Assembly (NCBI GenBank): GCA_029706075.1
Contig: JAINUG010000039.1
Span: forward strand, 1,888,001 to 1,952,000
DNA length: 64,000 bases
Origin: Aldrovandia affinis
Taxonomy: Eukaryota; Chordata; Actinopteri; Notacanthiformes; Halosauridae
Reading direction: 5' to 3'
The notes under the pieces were generated by a model that was not told the origin of the DNA, did no database searches, and saw only the letters and a program-made list of their open reading frames with translations. The position numbers and the translations under genes are program-made. This document shows, piece after piece, positions 24,901 through 35,690 of the stretch. Position 1 is the first letter of the stretch. Every line of letters begins with the position of its first letter.

Positions 24901-25554
24901 ACCAACACCCCCTCTTAAAAACATTAATCACAGCCAGTGTCCTTCAAAATGACCTCTTTCGCATAGATCATCAATTCAAACAGTTTCAGTCACGACTACG
25001 TTGAATGAGACTGGACGCAGCTCTGAAATATAAAGTGGCTAGCTACACTGCGTGTACTCATTGTGCCAATTCCAAATAACCGTCTATTTTACAGACCGAT
25101 TGCAATCTCAGTTGGCCTGCTACTTAAAACTATTTAAAAATTAACGAGCTACAACGTCTCACTAAATGGCCAGTTGTTGCGTCACATGGGGTCAAATGGG
25201 AAAACCCCAATTGCTGCGATTCATTTTCCCCAGAAAGAAAAAGAAAAACAACTGCTAAGAAGGCTGATCAAACAGGTGCTGTATTTCCTCGTCAGGAAAC
25301 GAGGACAGGAAATACACGACACTCGTGCTCGCTAGCCTTCGCGGAACCACATGATTCCAGGTCCTTGTGACTTTTTTTAGCGAACTCACAAATATTCCTT
25401 ATGAAAATGGTATTTGAAGTAGGTTTATCAGTTATTATTTATAAATAGCATACTTACACCAACTGCTCCCGGTACGTCCTAAGAATTCTTTCTTTTCCGA
25501 ATTCCATAGAAACTTCTTCCAGCCGCCATCACCATCTTTAGTAGCAGCGGGCAT
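12555..25554 (-). CDS. atp1b1: Na+/K+-ATPase beta-1 subunit, whole coding span (6 exons)
   Basis: The beta subunit is a type II membrane glycoprotein that escorts the sodium-pump alpha subunit to the plasma membrane and tunes K+ affinity. Exons (minus strand): 25458-25554, 19845-19973, 15587-15742, 14018-14202, 13482-13565, 12555-12815; joined length 912 nt = 303 codons plus stop, equal to human ATP1B1. All introns are GT-AG and phases match at every junction. Residues 1-34 are cytoplasmic, about 35-61 form the membrane helix (starting [10 protein letters not shown], with the typical [10 protein letters not shown]), and the rest is extracellular. The six family cysteines are present (126, 149, 159, 175, 214, 275), consistent with three disulfides. 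Sequons are N113-D-T and N264-L-T; the positions equivalent to human N158 and N193 lack Asn. The ATG context and [18 protein letters not shown] start support this initiation codon. Whether this is the 'a' or 'b' teleost paralogue cannot be told. Confidence 0.96.
13482..13565 (-). CDS. atp1b1: atp1b1 coding exon 5
   Basis: This 84-nt exon lies between acceptor CTAG and donor GTACGT. It reads [20 protein letters not shown] and then IPIYCTNK, including Cys214. The NES sequon found in mammals near its start is absent. Both boundaries are phase 0. Confidence 0.9.
14018..14202 (-). CDS. atp1b1: atp1b1 coding exon 4
   Basis: It begins after TTTCTCAG, completing Asp128. It contains RKACRF (Cys149), [10 protein letters not shown] (Cys159) and [18 protein letters not shown] (Cys175). 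Human has Asn-Cys-Ser at the second cysteine, whereas Ser-Cys-Ser is read here, so the glycosylation sequon is lost. It is 185 nt and ends in phase 0 at donor GTAAG. Confidence 0.95.
15587..15742 (-). CDS. atp1b1: atp1b1 coding exon 3
   Basis: The acceptor CAG at 15744-15743 is followed by [18 protein letters not shown]. The exon ends with KYDDCG (Cys126, first partner of the first conserved disulfide) and donor GTAAGC. It carries a sequon, N113-D-T, and is 156 nt. It is the most divergent part of the ectodomain, as is usual in the family. Confidence 0.93.
15743..19844 (-). other. atp1b1: atp1b1 intron 2
   Basis: This 4.1 kb intron between exons 2 and 3 holds a (TAA)n microsatellite at 15940-15972, a CA-rich run near 17310-17340 and a (GT)n run near 17770. 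No other recognisable element is present. Confidence 0.7.
15940..15972. repeat. (TAA)n microsatellite
   Basis: Eleven or so TAA units lie in atp1b1 intron 2. Confidence 0.95.
19845..19973 (-). CDS. atp1b1: atp1b1 coding exon 2 (transmembrane segment)
   Basis: The acceptor TTATAG precedes CAAAGATC, completing W-S-K-I-L-L-F-Y-V. This exon encodes the single membrane helix and the juxtamembrane [13 protein letters not shown] motif, which is almost invariant in beta subunits. It is 129 nt, phase 1 in and out, and ends at donor GTAAAC. Confidence 0.96.
21800..22110 (+). repeat. SINE-like remnant in atp1b1 intron 1
   Basis: The blocks GGAAGCGGCGGCTGGCTCCA, GCATGCACGTGCTAGTCTGC and GTGGAGGCTGCAGCAGCG match a dispersed fish repeat family. 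Its related copy near 53.9-54.3 kb has the equivalent GAAAAGAAGTGGTGGCTGGC. The ends are approximate. Confidence 0.45.
22434..22602. mobile_element. Inverted-repeat MITE in atp1b1 intron 1
   Basis: CTCAAACTCTGGTCCTGGAG at the left and CCCTCCAGAACTGGAGTCTG at the right are imperfect inverted repeats around a non-coding core. This TCTGGTCCTGGAGGGCC-type terminus is frequent in fish genomes. Confidence 0.6.
25458..25554 (-). CDS. atp1b1: atp1b1 coding exon 1
   Basis: ATG at 25554-25552 opens the cytoplasmic N-terminus [17 protein letters not shown], followed by [15 protein letters not shown]. The exon ends one base into the next codon (TGG T) at a consensus donor GTAAGT. Its 97 nt leave phase 1, which matches the acceptor of exon 2. 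The family signature [18 protein letters not shown] is intact. Confidence 0.95.
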
Positions 25555-25700
25555 TTTCTTGTTTGTTTCTGTTCCCTTTTCAGCAAATTTTCGTCTCCGT
25601 ATTTAAGCGGCCCCAGGTACAACGCTGAGAGGAAACCCGTTTTGCTCCAAATTCAAAAAAGGACAGACTTGTACCCGGCTCGTAATAATGTAGCCTACAC

Positions 25701-25731
25701 AATATATCCCTCTCAGCATCGGACTCCGCCC
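25701..25731 (-). promoter_or_regulatory. atp1b1: Probable atp1b1 core promoter: TATA-like box and GC box
   Basis: Read on the minus strand, GGGCGGAG (25731-25724) precedes GGATATATTG (TATA-like at 25706-25701). This is about 150 nt upstream of the ATG and implies a start site near 25670 and a 5' UTR of about 115 nt. A second CTCCGCCC motif lies at about 25844. This is inferred from motif spacing only. Confidence 0.5.
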
Positions 25732-26020
25732 GCAAACTCTTTTAATAAGTTACCTACAAAGAGGGAGGGCCAAGACTGACAAATCACAGACACGTATTCT
25801 TTCTACGTAGTGTAATCGTATGTCGTAGGAAAAAAACCCAAATCGCTCCGCCCAACTGGGATGTGTAGCTCAAAGTCGTGGCCAGTCGTACGAGCCAAAT
25901 TCAATGGTTATATCTGAGTTAATCCGCAATTCTTATGTCCATCTCACGTTGGCCACAAAGTGAATCATTGAAATTGTGGTCACGCCAGAAGATATACGAT
26001 TTAATTTATATGGATTCTAA

Positions 26021-26045
26021 AGGTATATATATATATATATATATA
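26021..26045. repeat. (AT)n microsatellite
   Basis: A TATATATA run of about 22 bp lies just upstream (relative to transcription) of the atp1b1 promoter region. Confidence 0.9.
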
Positions 26046-28841
26046 TTAATTAATACCCTGCCCCCCCAAAAAAATGAATAATGCAACAATAATAATAATT
26101 AAAATACAGTACAGTTTTGAAATCATAGTGGTTGTTGCACATTTTGTAGTGGAAGTAAAATTCATTACAGAAATCTGCTTTTATGCCCGGGTCATGCAGG
26201 AAATTAGCAGGCAAGCCAGCTGGAGAGGGGGGGGATCAATGACAGAGGCCTGAACCTTTATTGAATGTTTAATTATTTGTAGACTGTGTTCATTTATCCC
26301 TTACTGCAATTTTCAGTTAGCCACCAAGCTATGTTGTGGAAATTGGAGATAATTTCAGTTGCCTTCAACCAGTCACCTTTCAAGACAGGAAAGGAGTTTT
26401 TTTTTTTCTTGTGCTGAATTCAAGGTCAATGATAGGAGAGTCAAAGGCATTCGTAGTAACCCCCCCCACACACACACTTTTGAAGCCTGAACCAGCAGAA
26501 AGGTCTGTGTTATACAGAGCACTCTATGGTCACGTGACGAGAGGTGTCAAGCCAGGGCGTGTCTGTTAGTAACTCAAGGAAATAGGTCCTCAAAATACAG
26601 TATAACAGCCATGTGTAAAATAAAGCCTAAAAGTGCCTATTGTTTGTCAGTGTAAATCAAGCTACAAACATTTAAAGCTGTTAAATGTTTTATTCAGGAA
26701 ACAGGTTTATTTAGTTTTGCTAACATACTCTGAATAGTCCAACTGAAAGTCCTTTGCAGAGAGCAACCAGCTTTGATGGCAGTCAAAGTACATTTCTGCC
26801 CAGAAGTTAGTCTGACAGATTCACTTATTATATGGTAGATTGTACGCAGTCACTGAGCGTGTCCATAAAACCTGCTAATCAATGTTCAGTTTCTAATTCA
26901 GGTTGACAGCTCCTTAACCCTTACACCGAAAAAATAAAAACGACGTGTGACACTGATCTTTGAACCAGGCTTGACAATACACTGCACATGTGAACCCATG
27001 CAAATGTATTTGAATGTCAGGTAAAGGTGAGAGAGCATGTGGTAGTGAAATCGTCCGAGGCACATGTGGTAGTTCACATCTGCTCGTGTGCACAGCGCCA
27101 CCTCACTGACGTAAACAAAATTGCGTCACACTCATTCAGCCGAAAGTTTCCCACAAAAAAAAAAAAGACCGGGATTTTAGGTGTGTGAGGATTTATAGTT
27201 TCACAGCTCCCCTGCACAAAGCCAGATAAACCAGAGCTGTGGTAGTAAAATAATGGGGGGGTCATTAATACCACAGTGGGACGGTGGGGAGTGGAAGTGC
27301 TCTGGCATCTCCATTAGAAGATAGATTGGGTGTGCACTCTAGAGGTTTCATGGCAAATCTACAAAATAAACTAAAAATAAACTAAAATCAACCTTAGATG
27401 ATTTCACAGATATGCAAATAATCACATTCTTAAATGTTGAAACCATTCCTTATATATATTTGTGTATATATATATATATATAGTTTGTGTGTCCTTTGAG
27501 CAATACCTTCTTCTATGTTTTTTTTTATTAAGACATTGTCAGTGCACTATCAACTATCAATGAGCTCATATTAAGGTGAAAAAGAATGTCATGCTTGCAG
27601 TTAGCAAACATAAAATACAGAAACGGTATGTTTTCAGGCTCCTCAGAAACATATGTGTTTTGAAACATTAGCACTTGTGTGCTGCTAATTATATATTGTT
27701 GGTGCAAAACTGGAATTTTCCGACACAGTAAAAACTTTTCCATTTACTGACACAACATGGTATAATCACATGGAGTTTTGAAACAACTTTATTTGTTGTT
27801 GAGTTGTGATACATTTACAGTACATGGAACTGAATTAGAACTTTCAATATGTGTAAAAAAAAAAAAAAAAAGGCAAAACAAGAAATGGACATAGGCTACA
27901 AGGTTTTTGCATGACACAAAAATAATAGCAAACAATCCACAAAAGACCTAAGCCTATTTTTGTTCTCTTTTGAACGCAAACACTTGAACATGAGCAATAC
28001 CAGCTCTATGAACTATGAAAGCACTATGGCTCAGTGTTGACGCTCTGTCGTGATGAAGTCAAACATGCCGGACTGATGGTCCAAGTTTACTTAGATCAAT
28101 GGGTTGCCAAATCCAATGGGAGGTGCTGCATTCCATAATATGTTGTGGATGGAATTTGGCATGCATGGCGGCTGCTCCACCCCCAGCTCGTCAACAATGG
28201 CGTACCTATGCAGCGGCGCGGAAAGATGACATCGTCTTGGACAGGGACATTCCTTTCACCGCCAGCACTGAGTAAACACACTCACTTTTCATTTGATTTC
28301 AAAACACATCACTAAACAGCCAGTCAGAGAGGGAGAGAGAGAGGGCAGAGAAAGAGAGGCTTGGATTTCAAAAGCTAAAAACAAGTTTTGTTTAATTATT
28401 TTAGGTGACCTTTCCTTTTCCCTGTCAGACACACCTAACTATTTTTGTTGCAGTGAAAGATATATAATTCTGTTGAATGGATTTAATTGAATGTGCCTGT
28501 ATATAGGAATTCAAGTTAAAAGAAATGGATATTCAGAGCTGCACATTATCTAATTGCTGTGCAGAAGATAACATACCTGAAAAGGTTCAGCTTTTCTCAC
28601 AGTTTCTTCTGTGTAATGACATTTCTTTAGATGCTTGGGAGAAATGTGGATGTGCGGCAAAATATTGGGTGTGTTTGTGTATGTATCTAGTTCAATTTCA
28701 ATTTCGAGTGAATTTCACAAGCATAAGCCCAGCGATATTGTCCGAGTAAGAGAAAAGTTTAATGTCAACAGTAGCGTTTAAGAAGGCTCACTTGTGTTTG
28801 TGTTTACTGGCTCTTACAATTGAGCTGAGGGTTAAGTCGGT
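26046..28841. other. Intergenic, upstream of atp1b1
   Basis: It contains short A/T and CA runs (about 26460 and 27460-27481) and a poly-A of about 17 at 27856. No gene, promoter or named repeat was recognised. Confidence 0.5.
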
Positions 28842-28883
28842 TTGCATACCATAAAGATCATTGAAGTTCTTTATGGTATGCAA
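28842..28883. repeat. Perfect 16-bp hairpin
   Basis: The left arm TTGCATACCATAAAGA and right arm TCTTTATGGTATGCAA are exact complements around a 10-nt loop (28858-28867). There is no known element context. Confidence 0.95.
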
Positions 28884-29027
28884 GGTTCATACAGTGAAGC
28901 AGGTTGAATGAATTGATACACTTTATTGATTTTTGATTTTTCCAACAGTCAAACAGGATTCACATGCTGTTTTTTACACACATTCGCCTATATATCAGTC
29001 AAGCAATCTTTACTGTGCATTGACGAT

Positions 29028-30614
29028 TAGGGCTGGGTAAAAAAAAAAAATTATACACCAATACATATCGATTGTATGTTTTCCAATTCAGTACCGATTC
29101 TTTAAATTCAGGTATCGACCTCTATGTTATAAAACAAGAGCCGATTTTGTTTTTCTTTTATCAAGAACTTGCGCCTGTAGGTGTCACCCCATCGATCTTT
29201 TCACAGCTACTTCGAGTAGTACGGTAGCCATAAAGCCTGTAGGTGCTAACCTGAAGATGTTTTGACTTAGGGATGCTGAAATCCGAAATGAACAAATATA
29301 ACATTATAATAACATTATAACATTATAATAGCAGGGATTGAATAGTATTGTTTTGTGTAATTTTGATGCAGAATTCAGTTCACTGACATGCCATGCGTAA
29401 TATATTTAGTGTTTCAGGTTACTAAATACATATTTAAATTGTAGTGACGAGTAGAAGGACATGGCTAGAACATGAAAATAAGCTAACACACTAACAGCAT
29501 GGTAGTGCTGGCTGCCACAGAGCTGCAGCTCAGCCTTGGAACCTTGGAGCAAATTAAGTATTATTGTGATGTAGGCTACTCAAGTAATATAAACAAAGCT
29601 ACTTTGCAACTTTTAAAAACAAACTATTTTAGCCCAACTTAAAATGAAAAACTTTAGTGTGACACCAACAAAGCACTTGTAATGTTAGAAAACTAAGTTA
29701 GCTATAAATAAAACATAGCAATGGCATAAAACTACAAACATATGTTACTGACTGGAGATGGCTTATCGTTAGCCATGAAAACCACATATAATCACATCTT
29801 CACCTGAAAATACATGTTACTGTTTACAGCCTATCAATACCAACAACCCTTCACCACACAACCGTATAATAAACTCATGAGCTTTTGTGTTTACAGTGTT
29901 GTGGAAAACGAGGTTTTTTAGAACATGGTACGCTACACCATACCAATGTGAAACACATAACTGAAATAGCAGCCCCGAAGCTATATGTGGAGGTGTAGAA
30001 AACCACCGTTGTATCATTTGAGTCAGCGGAAAGAGTAAAAGTTTAGTTTCACTGGTCTTTACCATGTTCTGCACTGTAGTCTAATGTGACTTTTGTTTGT
30101 ACTTTTTTGTAACACAATGAGTGGTTAAAAATAACTTAATCATTTGCACTATTTTCCAAGGCACACTGTGTGTGTGTTTCATTTGCACTAGCCTATTTCC
30201 AAAGACACTGTTTCATTTGCTCTATTTTCAATGGCTTATAGAGAGTATATGCCACATTTAATTATTCAACGCACAAAATAACTGAACCAGTTGTGCATTT
30301 TGTTTACAATTTCCTGCTAAAGCACAAAGTCTATGTGTTAATAATTCCAATGCACTACAGCACGCATAAGTGTGTATTGTTCACATTGTTTAACTTAAAT
30401 AAAGATTGGAATGTTAAAATCGTTTTTGGCTCAATTGGTCCCTTAAACCATACCATGCACATGATCATAATCTCAATACTCAGTATTAATTCTTTGTGCA
30501 TTTCAGTCATATAATGTATATAACATTGATATTATGTGAAGTATCAAATCGTATCATGACCCATATTATCTAAATCTAATCATATTGTGAGGTTCTTGCC
30601 AATACCCAGCCCTA
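29028..30614. mobile_element. hAT-like nonautonomous element, 1.6 kb
   Basis: The terminal inverted repeats TAGGGCTGGGTA / TACCCAGCCCTA are perfect over 12 bp and of the TAGGGCTGGG type common in hAT elements. Flanking 8-mers TTGACGAT and ATGACTAT agree at 6 of 8 positions, fitting an aged 8-bp target duplication. The interior is AT-rich. A frame on the minus strand (29817-30074) shows no recognisable transposase. Confidence 0.75.
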
Positions 30615-31089
30615 ATGACTATTATGCAAACTTGCTTTCTAGATGGCATGCCTTTGTTTACAACATTAGCATGCTGAGTATAGTGATGGCTCTTTTGCCT
30701 CACTATCCTTTGAATGGATTGTTTCAATGCAAAACGGCACACACCCGATACTGTTTACACTTTCGTTTACCCTGTGTTTCCCAAAATGCAGGATGAAGTG
30801 TTGATGCTTCCATAGACTGTTTACATAACGGGTTTCAGCACAATGCAGTAAGACTGACATTGTGTTTCACCTTTACATTCACTAGCAAGAAAAGGCTGAG
30901 CACCATTTTGAGCGACATCATTCAAGCAATAATGCGGTTTCTTCAGTCTGAATAAAGGATCATAAGAAAGACCGTCACTGGTCTCCCGTTTGAGGACCAT
31001 GTACGCCCAACAGTGGACTCACCCCATGTCCCTCCATTCTGTTTCTACATTGATAGATTAAGATATTCTAAAACTGGCTCAATAATTCC

Positions 31090-31252
31090 CACCCTTTCCC
31101 ACTCTGCTGATGTGTGGTGAGTGTTGTGGTACAAAATGGCTGCCATGCATCACGCAGTTGAGTGCTACACATTAGAAGTGGTTGAGGTGAGCTTCCCCCT
31201 TTCAATGTAAGGCACTTTGAGATCAAGAAAAGTGCTACATAAATGCAATCGG
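31090..31252 (+). repeat. Dispersed retroelement 3'-tail fragment
   Basis: GTTGAGTGCTACACATTAGA is followed by GGTTGAGGTGAGCTTCCCCC and AAAAGTGCTACATAAATGCA. This matches a widespread fish repeat that ends in an 'AAAGCGCTATATAAATGCAAT'-like tail. The family is not named with certainty. Confidence 0.5.
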
Positions 31253-31328
31253 TTTTAAATAAATTGTCTGGAGGACGGACGTCTTTGTCCTATGTGGCGC
31301 GGTATGGTGGATAATTGGTCAATTAAGA

Positions 31329-31627
31329 CAGTGGCTCTCAAAGTTTCGGAGTCCACAAACCACTTAATGAGAGAATTCATTTTCTGTGCCTCAGCCCTTA
31401 TTAAAATGTAGCCTGAAATCTATCCAGCTAGGTCAAAACAATTGCATGTACACTAGCGAATGCAGTACATGTAAGAAGTATAGTACTTTATTTTGACAGG
31501 TGTGAATTTCAATGGAAAGTATATTGCATGTTACGTTATTTTTGCTTTTCATATGTCATCTTGTGACCGATCTCAATTCCTCCCATGACCCACCAGTGGG
31601 TCACTACCCACATTTTAGGAACGACTG
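31329..31627 (-). mobile_element. hAT-like MITE, family member 2
   Basis: Its ends CAGTGGCTCTCAAAG and (complement) CAGTCGTTCCTAAAA are inverted. The flanks AATTAAGA / GATTAAGT agree at 6 of 8 positions as an 8-bp duplication. Read on the minus strand it contains GGCTACATTTTAATAAGGGC, shared with the elements at 7965 and 39325. Confidence 0.7.
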
Positions 31628-31730
31628 GATTAAGTCATCTATAAAATGCTTGGAGGACAGACACATTTTGTCCTACGTGGTGTGACATGGAACATAATAA
31701 TTCAAAACTGGTTCTAGAGTGGATAAGTGA

Positions 31731-31820
31731 TGTTCTTTACCCTGGCTACCTGCAAGCTGACTGTCTTTACCCTGACTGCCTGCAAGGGGATTGTCTTTAC
31801 CCTGACTGCCTACAAGGGGA
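31731..31820. repeat. Minisatellite, three copies of a 30-bp unit
   Basis: Units at 31731-31760, 31761-31790 and 31791-31820 share TCTTTACCCTGACTGCCTGC then AAGGGGAT, with a few differences. Because the unit is a multiple of three, the minus strand shows a repeated GSQGKD peptide, which is an artefact of the repeat. Confidence 0.9.
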
Positions 31821-33534
31821 TCCCTGTCTCTGGTAGCTTTGGTGTTCCCAGTCACTGGAATGACAGCTCAACACGGAGTCTCTGGTTACAGCTCAACACT
31901 AAGAGGCATGCATACAGCACAGGGCCTCTCACTGCCAACACTTTCCCATTCACTTGAAGTCAGCCCAAGGGCAAATCTGTTCTACAAACAGGGCCGTATT
32001 TGTGTACTGCGGAGGCAGCCCATGTTGTCTGTAATGCCTGTCTGTAATTTAATGTCATATCATACACCATAGATTGCTCTTACCACGTCAGAACACCAGC
32101 TTGGGTAGTCAAGCAACTAGCATGGCAATGAGCCAAACAATCCATTCGGACCCTGCCTTGCTATTGGACATGGAAAAGGAGACGTAATTTTGGCAGGTGA
32201 ACCCTGGGAATCTACTTTAACTGATGTTTTCCCTTCAACGGGAGCGGTATTAACTACACACTGTGCCTGGGATGGGAGGCGCAGCAGTGGCTCAAGCAGA
32301 GACCTGTCGAGGCGTGACTAGAGCCAGGCGCTGGCTGTGTGAAGCGTTGTGTGTGATCTCAGATCCCAGGTTGGATACACACCGTTGGGCCCTCAGTATT
32401 TATTTTGGCTGATGATGTTTGTTTGGGGCGGAGCTATTTAAGACCTTATTGAACATTGCATAATAACCACACTATGTGTATATAGACCAAAGCCTCTTGC
32501 ATGAACACTCCCACATCAAACTCTCACTGCTTTTGGACACGGTTAGCAGATTGCACCTTTTTAGACCTCTAATCATAGAGAATCGCCAGTCAGTGGGTGC
32601 ACTCCTCCCACCATGCTTTTCGAAACATCGCCAGACATCATTCAGACATCGGGAGGAGCGTCTCTCCCCGTGACCTCCTGACCATGTGCTTGTGGAGAAA
32701 CACGGCTTCCCTTTGGCTATGGTGGGAAATAGGAATTGGTTCCATCTCATCTTCTTTTCTAGCAGGTGAAAAAAATCTCACTGCCCAGGGATAGCCACTA
32801 GCAATCCCCATTCACAGCCCACAGACTCTCCCCTCTCCCTGCCATGCAGCCTGTTGCCATGGGAGATAAGAGATGTGCTGATGTAAGTGCGAAATTGGAC
32901 TGGAGCATTCTTTTTTCTTTTTTTTAAGGGATGGGCCCTGGATTGACTGGACCTCATTATATCCCCTGACTGAGTGCATGCCTTATTAAGCGCAGGGAGA
33001 CATGCTGCTTGCCCTCCCCAGAGGGGAGTTGTCCTAGTGTGTATGAGGGCATATTCACTCAGATTCATTCAAATCCACTCAGCCAAGCCACATCAGATCT
33101 TCCTCGTGCTCACTAAGTTCTTCTCACAGTCAGTCATAACAAGTTACGACAACACGGACTGGAAACCGTGCCATCCAGCCTCACTAAAACTTGCCTCTGC
33201 ATGAAATCATTGCTTCTGTTCCATTGGTTAGGCATGCCATATTCGAGGTAAACATTACGATTTTTTTTTTTTTTGTGAATGGCACTCAGGAACTCACATG
33301 CCACAAGTTGGAAGGTGAGTCTGCTTCCACTCAAAAGTATGAGTCTTCCTCAGGACAACAACCTGAGAGAGAGAGTTAGGTGATGGGGTACACACATACA
33401 GGGGCGGCATCTCTAGAGTTCATGGTGTCCACCTGATTGCAGCCATTGCAGGAAAAGGATCTGGCCCAGTGCTTAGAGAGTGGGAGGACTGATGATCCCC
33501 AGGGCACCCTGGTGGCCACACCCCACAAGAAAGA

Positions 33535-33690
33535 GAGCTAGTCATGGTGGGGGACTTAATTATTAGAGGTGTAGACAGTATATGTGATAAGGAGTCTCGG
33601 ATGGCATGTTGCCTTCCTGATGCCCAGGTTGAAGACTGCCTGGAACATGTGGGCAAGCTCCTAGTCAGACCGGGGGGTGGATCCAGTGGT
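33535..33690 (+). pseudogene. LINE ORF1 relic with SGNH-esterase-like start
   Basis: One frame reads ELVMVGDLIIRGVDSICDKE, SRMACCLPDAQVEDCLEHVG and KLL. CR1-type LINEs commonly encode an esterase-like domain whose first block is a GDS motif. Here the block is GDL, so the nucleophile serine is missing. Confidence 0.6.
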
Positions 33691-34974
33691 CATGGTCCAA
33701 TGACATAGGTAAGGGTAGGTTCAAGGTTCTGCAGGACAAATTTGTAGAATTAGTAGCAAAGATCAGGAGCCGAACCTCCACGGTTGTCTTATATCAGGGC
33801 AAAGTATAATAACACCATTGAGGATATCGTAAATAAAGTATAATTAGAGTATAATGTTAATAGAGGTGGTTTGGCACAGTCAGTGGAGGGAGAGGGGGAG
33901 AAGAAATGTATTAGTAATACTTTGATGTTCCATTGTTTAAATGCTAGAAGCATAAAAAGTACACTTTTGGAACTGGAGGCTGTCATGTTTGATGGTGCTT
34001 GTGACATTGTTGAGATTACAGAGACGTGGGCTGGTGCAGTGGACATGGATGAATGAATGTAGTGGGATACACATTAATTAAGAGGGACAGAACAAATAAA
34101 AGAGGTGGGGGTGTAGCTCTTTATGTGGAAGAAAATGTAAATGTGCAGGAGATTCCAGGAATTAACCCTGGAACACCTGGATTAGACAACTGGGAGAATA
34201 TGAGAAGGGCCTTAATATAGGAATATGTTATAGGCCATCAGCTTTGGACAGAACAAATGTGAAGAGTAGTTTTTAGTTTTCGTTAATGACTGTTTTTTGT
34301 TGCAGTCTGTTACTTAGCCTACAAGAAGGAAATCAATTCTGGATCTGGTTTTGTGTAATAATCCTGACAGAATGTGCAGAGGTAGTGGAACCACTTGGGA
34401 AGAGTGATGATAGTGCAGTCACTTTTGATATTCTTTGGCAAGTTAAACCTCTAACTATATCATTTTAAACTTTAGATGAACTGAATTTAATAAAATGAGA
34501 GAGCATTTAAGCAACATACAGTAGATGGGGTAAAACTTCTAGATTGCAAAACTGTGAATGAAGAAAGGAGTAAATAAAAAGGGTTGTTGTTCATGCACAG
34601 TGTACATCCATCCCAAAATGATGAAAAAACTGTCTCCACAGTGGATGAGATTTTGAGAGAAAAGAAGAGACTGTATAGAATATATAAAAAGACAATTTGA
34701 AGAGAAACAAGGCAGATTATTGTAATATATAGGTTAGGTTAAAAAAGAAAGAGTGGCAGTTAAAATGAAAATTTGCAAGATGCAAAAACTATATCCAAGA
34801 GTACACGAAGAACAGGGGAGATTATTGCTAAAGCACTGACAAATATTTTAATGCAATCCCTAAACACTGGGGAAATAGTGTAGATAAGGTAGATAATTCC
34901 AATATATATGAAGGGGGATTGTATTAATCCAGGCAACTAATAGACCTATCAGTTCAACTTGCATCTAATGTAAA

Positions 34975-35690
34975 ATAATGGACTGTATTATTAGAGACAA
35001 ATTGGAATTATTCCTGAAAAATAATAGTATTTTAAGGGATAGCCAACATAGTTCCTTCAGGGTGTGGTTATGCTTAATAAACGTCCTGGACTTCTTTGAG
35101 GAAGCTACAAAGTGTTTTGACGTGAACCAGGCTCATTATATTATATATCTGGACATTCAAAACGCATTTGAAAAGGTACCAAAAGAGATGCTCATTGTTA
35201 AAATGAATTCAGTAGAAATTACAGCAACTATTTCAGAGTGGGTTCATAATTGGCTGAAAGGTAGAATACAAAGAGTAATGGTGGGAGTCCTGCAGGAACC
35301 GGTGCTGGGTCCTCTGCTTTTCCTTATTTACATAAATTATCTTGATATGGATGTTAGTAGCATCTGCTTTGCTCTGTGGCTCAGTTGGTAGAGCACAGCG
35401 TTGGCAACGCTTAGGTTGTGGGTTCAATCCCCACTGGGGCCACATATACTGAAAAATGTATGCATTCACTACTGTATGTTGCTTTGGATAAAAGCGTCTG
35501 CTAAATGGTGTATATTATATTATTATATTAATAGCAAAATAGATTTGCAGGTGATACAAAACTTGGGGGTTTAGCAAACCGTTTTGAATCTACTAAGGTA
35601 ATCCAAGATGATTTAAACAAAATCCAGAAGTGGGCAGAAACATGGCAGATGACATTCAATATCGCTAAATGTTATGCAAGTGGGAAATAA
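34975..35690 (+). pseudogene. LINE reverse-transcriptase relic, interrupted by a SINE
   Basis: The frame contains IIRDKLELFLKNNSILRDSQ, YIIYLDIQNAFEKVPKEML (the usual YLDFxKAFDxV block, here DIQNAFEKV) and LQEPVLGPLLFLIYINYLD. After the inserted SINE it continues as FAGDTKLGGLANRF and KIQKWAETWQMTFNIAKC. The catalytic FADD has become FAGD. Confidence 0.85.
35363..35527 (+). mobile_element. tRNA-derived SINE, copy B, nested in the LINE
   Basis: This is the same family as the copy at 7329, with an identical core from CTCAGTTGGTAGAGCACAGC to GCTAAATGGTGTATATTA. It splits the LINE reverse transcriptase between YINYLD and FAGD. The flanking TTAGTAGCA (35354-35362) and TTAATAGCA (35528-35536) look like a 9-bp target duplication with one change. 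Confidence 0.88.

Larger units (their letters stand above)
19974..25457 (-). other. atp1b1: atp1b1 intron 1
   Basis: This 5.5 kb intron contains a SINE-like remnant (about 21.8-22.1 kb), an inverted-repeat MITE (22434-22602) and a GC-richer stretch at 23.3-23.7 kb with a CCAAT motif (GGCCAATCAG). No additional exon was recognised. Confidence 0.7.

Noticed and set aside
31673-31855. Repeated GSQGKD peptide as a repeat protein
   Set aside because: It is a by-product of a 30-bp minisatellite with only three units, and no gene structure surrounds it.
33789-34046. 85-codon minus-strand frame
   Set aside because: Antisense to the LINE endonuclease relic.
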